Below, one piece after another: positions 7,776-9,800 of a DNA stretch of 9,800 nucleotides. The stretch comes from Thermoplasmata archaeon (GTDB taxonomy: Archaea; Thermoplasmatota; Thermoplasmata; GCA-020350865): assembly GCA_020351895.1 (NCBI GenBank), contig CP070672.1, forward strand, positions 1,743,204 to 1,753,003, in the 5' to 3' direction. Position numbers and translations under genes: made by a program. The stretch's first letter is position 1; every line of letters begins with the position of its first letter. The notes under the pieces are model-generated. The model had not been told where the DNA came from, searched no databases, and saw only the letters and a list, made by a program, of their open reading frames with translations.

Positions 7776-9101
7776 ATGCAGAAAAAAACGAAAATTAAGG
7801 TATCTCCGCCTGGCCCAAAGGCGCGGAAGATCATCTCAAAAGACAAGAAATTCATAGCATGTGCCACAAAAACCTCACCAATTGCGGCAAGACGGGCAAA
7901 GGGAGCCCTAATCGAGGATGTGGACGGAAATACCTATCTTGATTTTACCAGTGGAGTCGGCGTGGTAAACACTGGGCATTGCCATCCTGAGGTTGTCAAG
8001 GCCGTTTCAGATCAAGCTGAAGAGCTCATGCATTTTGCAGGAACAGATTTTTATTATGACGTCCAGAACCAGCTTGCCGAAAACCTCTCAAATATCACAC
8101 CAGGGAGGTTCGATAAAAAGGTCTTCTTCACAAACAGCGGAACAGAATCCAACGAGTGCGCCCTCAAGCTGGCAAGATGGTCCACCGGCCGCAAGAGATT
8201 CATCGCCTTCATCAATGCCTTTCACGGCAGGACCATGGGATCCTTATCATTCACGGCAAGCAAGGTGGTCCAAAAGGAGAAATACTTTCCCATGATGCCA
8301 GGGGTCACACATATACCATTCGCCTACTGCTATCGATGCGCTTATAAGATGGAATACCCAGATTGCGATGTCTGGTGTGCGAAGATACTGGATGAAGTTT
8401 ATTTTGACTCCTTGGTTCCGCCAAATGAGGTGGCGGCCTTATTCCTTGAGCCTGTACAGGGTGAAGGAGGTTATATTGTGCCCCCTAAAAAGTTCATGCA
8501 GGAGATAGAGAAGATCACAAAGAAGCACAAGATCATCATGGTGGATGACGAGGTTCAGGCTGGTTTCGGAAGAACTGGAAAGTGGTTCGGAATTGAGCAT
8601 CACGGCATAGAACCTGATATCTTCTCACTCGCAAAAGGTATGGGTTCAGGAATGCCCATTGGAGCCTGCGTGTTTTCCGCGAAGTACGATTTTGGGGTTC
8701 CTGGTGCACATTCCAACACCTATGGCGGTAACCTGGTTGCATGTGCCTCCTCGTTGGCCTCCATTAGGGTCATTAAAAAGGAGAAATTGATATCCAGAGC
8801 GGGAAAGTTGGGAGAACTGGTTACAAAGCGATTAAATGAAATGAAGGAGAAACACAGATTGATTGGAGATGCCCGGGGGATAGGTTTGATGCAGGCAGTC
8901 GAGCTTGTGAAGAACAGAAAGACCAAAACACCAGCCATCAAGGAGGTTGACAGGATTTTAAAACATTCCTATAAAAACGGATTGATTTTGCTTCCTTGCG
9001 GCACATCAGGAGTAAGGTTCATACCACCGCTGGTGATAAAAGAGGATGAACTGAACGAGGGATTGGATATATTCGAGAAAGCACTTTCGAAAGTTAAATA
9101 G
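7776..9101 (+). CDS. Class III PLP-dependent aminotransferase (GABA/ornithine-type)
   Basis: A 441-residue fold-type I, class III (omega-type) aminotransferase that would move an amino group from an omega-amino acid to a 2-oxoacid through pyridoxal phosphate. Visible family features: N-terminal VSPPGPKARKI, as in archaeal GABA/ornithine aminotransferase and amino-acid racemase relatives; NSGTES at 120-125 (phosphate-binding loop); FHGRT at 149-153; EPVQGEGG; DDEVQAGFGRTG with D258 for the pyridine nitrogen; and the Schiff-base lysine K287 in SLAKGMGSG. Between them is a Cys cluster, C185-x2-C188-x8-C197-x3-C201, in YCYRCAYKMEYPDCDVWC, which I recall in some homologues and which might bind a metal. 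The exact substrate (GABA, ornithine, lysine, or racemase activity) cannot be read from sequence. The start is set by the GGAGG at 7763. It is divergent from the tandem-HTH gene and convergent, with an 8-base overlap, with a saccharopine dehydrogenase gene, which hints at lysine/aminoadipate metabolism. Confidence 0.92.
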   Translation: MQKKTKIKVSPPGPKARKIISKDKKFIACATKTSPIAARRAKGALIEDVDGNTYLDFTSGVGVVNTGHCHPEVVKAVSDQAEELMHFAGTDFYYDVQNQLAENLSNITPGRFDKKVFFTNSGTESNECALKLARWSTGRKRFIAFINAFHGRTMGSLSFTASKVVQKEKYFPMMPGVTHIPFAYCYRCAYKMEYPDCDVWCAKILDEVYFDSLVPPNEVAALFLEPVQGEGGYIVPPKKFMQEIEKITKKHKIIMVDDEVQAGFGRTGKWFGIEHHGIEPDIFSLAKGMGSGMPIGACVFSAKYDFGVPGAHSNTYGGNLVACASSLASIRVIKKEKLISRAGKLGELVTKRLNEMKEKHRLIGDARGIGLMQAVELVKNRKTKTPAIKEVDRILKHSYKNGLILLPCGTSGVRFIPPLVIKEDELNEGLDIFEKALSKVK

Positions 9102-9800
9102 GCTCTCGATTTTCCTCAAATTTTATATTATGGCCTTCCAGCTCATCTAGGATAGGATTGTAAATCTCGGGTTTTGTAGGGATATGCACACCTTTTACTG
9201 CGATTTTTCCCTGTAATACCAACTTGACCGCGATGCCGGCGGGAATACTGACTGTTCTTGCAACTGATGTATCCCCTCCCGAAATTCCGTAGTCCACCAA
9301 GGTGGATGTTATATACTCCTTTTTATCAGGATACTCTGCAATGAATTCATGAAGCATGACCACCATGTCTCTGTCTTTTTTATCCATGGACATCTTTTTC
9401 AGGGTCAGGACATTGAGATAATCCAGTGGATTGTCCTTATCTGCTGGTAAAGGCTCGCTGCCTAAAAGCCCAAGCCAACCTAGTCTCTTGACCACAGCCG
9501 AATAGGGTTTTAAACCCAGGAATTTGGCGGCCTCGCTTGTGAGATCCTTTGAAGGGGCCGCATCAATCAATTTTCCAGTCAGCTCTCCATAGGTTTTACC
9601 TGAGAAACCCTCAACTGGGTCGTCACTGAGCCAACCCAGTGCCACGATACCTCTTAGAGTCTCACACCACCCTACATTTCTGAAGGTTCCGCGGTAAACG
9701 GTTTTCGCATCCGAAAGACCGAAGAAATCCGTGTATGGCAGGGAGTTCCTGTTGGGGTAGTTCTCAAATGACACAACGCCAGTCACATCCTGAAAGTAGT
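9094..9800 (-). CDS. Saccharopine dehydrogenase, C-terminal part (gene cut by window edge)
   Basis: The last 235 residues of a saccharopine dehydrogenase/reductase-like protein; the frame is open through the right edge, so the start and the NAD(P)-binding N-terminal Rossmann domain lie outside. The visible part matches the family's C-terminal catalytic/substrate domain as I know it from LYS9-type enzymes: SFENYPNRNSLPYTDFFGL, TVYRGTFRNVGWCETL, MSMDKKDRDMVVMLHEF, STLVDYGISGGDTSVARTVSIPAGIAVKLVLQGKI, GVHIPTKPEIYNPILDELE. These enzymes interconvert saccharopine with aminoadipate semialdehyde and glutamate, or with lysine and 2-oxoglutarate; the direction here is unknown. A relative such as carboxynorspermidine dehydrogenase is less likely given the close LYS9-like motifs. 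Its stop overlaps the aminotransferase stop by 8 bases, so the two are transcribed towards each other. The first visible GTG (9786) is internal, not a start. Confidence 0.88.
   Translation of the reverse strand, partial: YFQDVTGVVSFENYPNRNSLPYTDFFGLSDAKTVYRGTFRNVGWCETLRGIVALGWLSDDPVEGFSGKTYGELTGKLIDAAPSKDLTSEAAKFLGLKPYSAVVKRLGWLGLLGSEPLPADKDNPLDYLNVLTLKKMSMDKKDRDMVVMLHEFIAEYPDKKEYITSTLVDYGISGGDTSVARTVSIPAGIAVKLVLQGKIAVKGVHIPTKPEIYNPILDELEGHNIKFEENREPI

Overview
The window looks like chromosomal DNA of an archaeon, most likely a Thermoplasmata-related euryarchaeon such as a sediment lineage. This is an inference. It rests on the archaeal/eukaryotic-type isoleucyl-tRNA synthetase, the DUF835 and paired zinc-ribbon modules on its C-terminus (modules I associate mainly with Thermoplasmata-like archaea), the AT-rich TATA-type promoters about 25-30 bases before several start codons, and a mix of apparently leaderless starts and Shine-Dalgarno starts. 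No rRNA, tRNA, CRISPR array, insertion sequence or phage gene was seen.

Layout, left to right. Bases 1-282 hold no gene I can support. A VapB/VapC toxin-antitoxin pair (AbrB-type antitoxin, PIN-domain toxin) lies on the minus strand at 283-874. It follows purA (adenylosuccinate synthetase, minus strand, 942-2246) after a 67-bp gap. A 188-bp divergent intergenic region with two dyad-symmetric sequences separates purA from a very long ileS gene (plus strand, 2435-6469). The ileS protein is a complete synthetase followed by about 290 extra residues: acidic linker, two Cys4 zinc ribbons, a second acidic linker and a DUF835 domain. Converging on it from the right is a minus-strand regulator (6495-7580) built from two tandem copies of a winged-helix plus alpha/beta unit. 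A roughly 195-bp divergent region follows, then a class III PLP aminotransferase (plus, 7776-9101). Its last 8 bases overlap the end of a minus-strand saccharopine dehydrogenase gene that runs off the right edge.

Functionally, purA and ileS are housekeeping genes. The aminotransferase and saccharopine dehydrogenase plausibly both serve lysine/aminoadipate or related amino-acid metabolism, and the divergent tandem-HTH protein is a reasonable candidate for a local regulator; both links are inferred from position only. The most unusual item is the fusion of an essential tRNA synthetase to zinc ribbons and DUF835, parts usually found in archaeal signalling or regulatory proteins.
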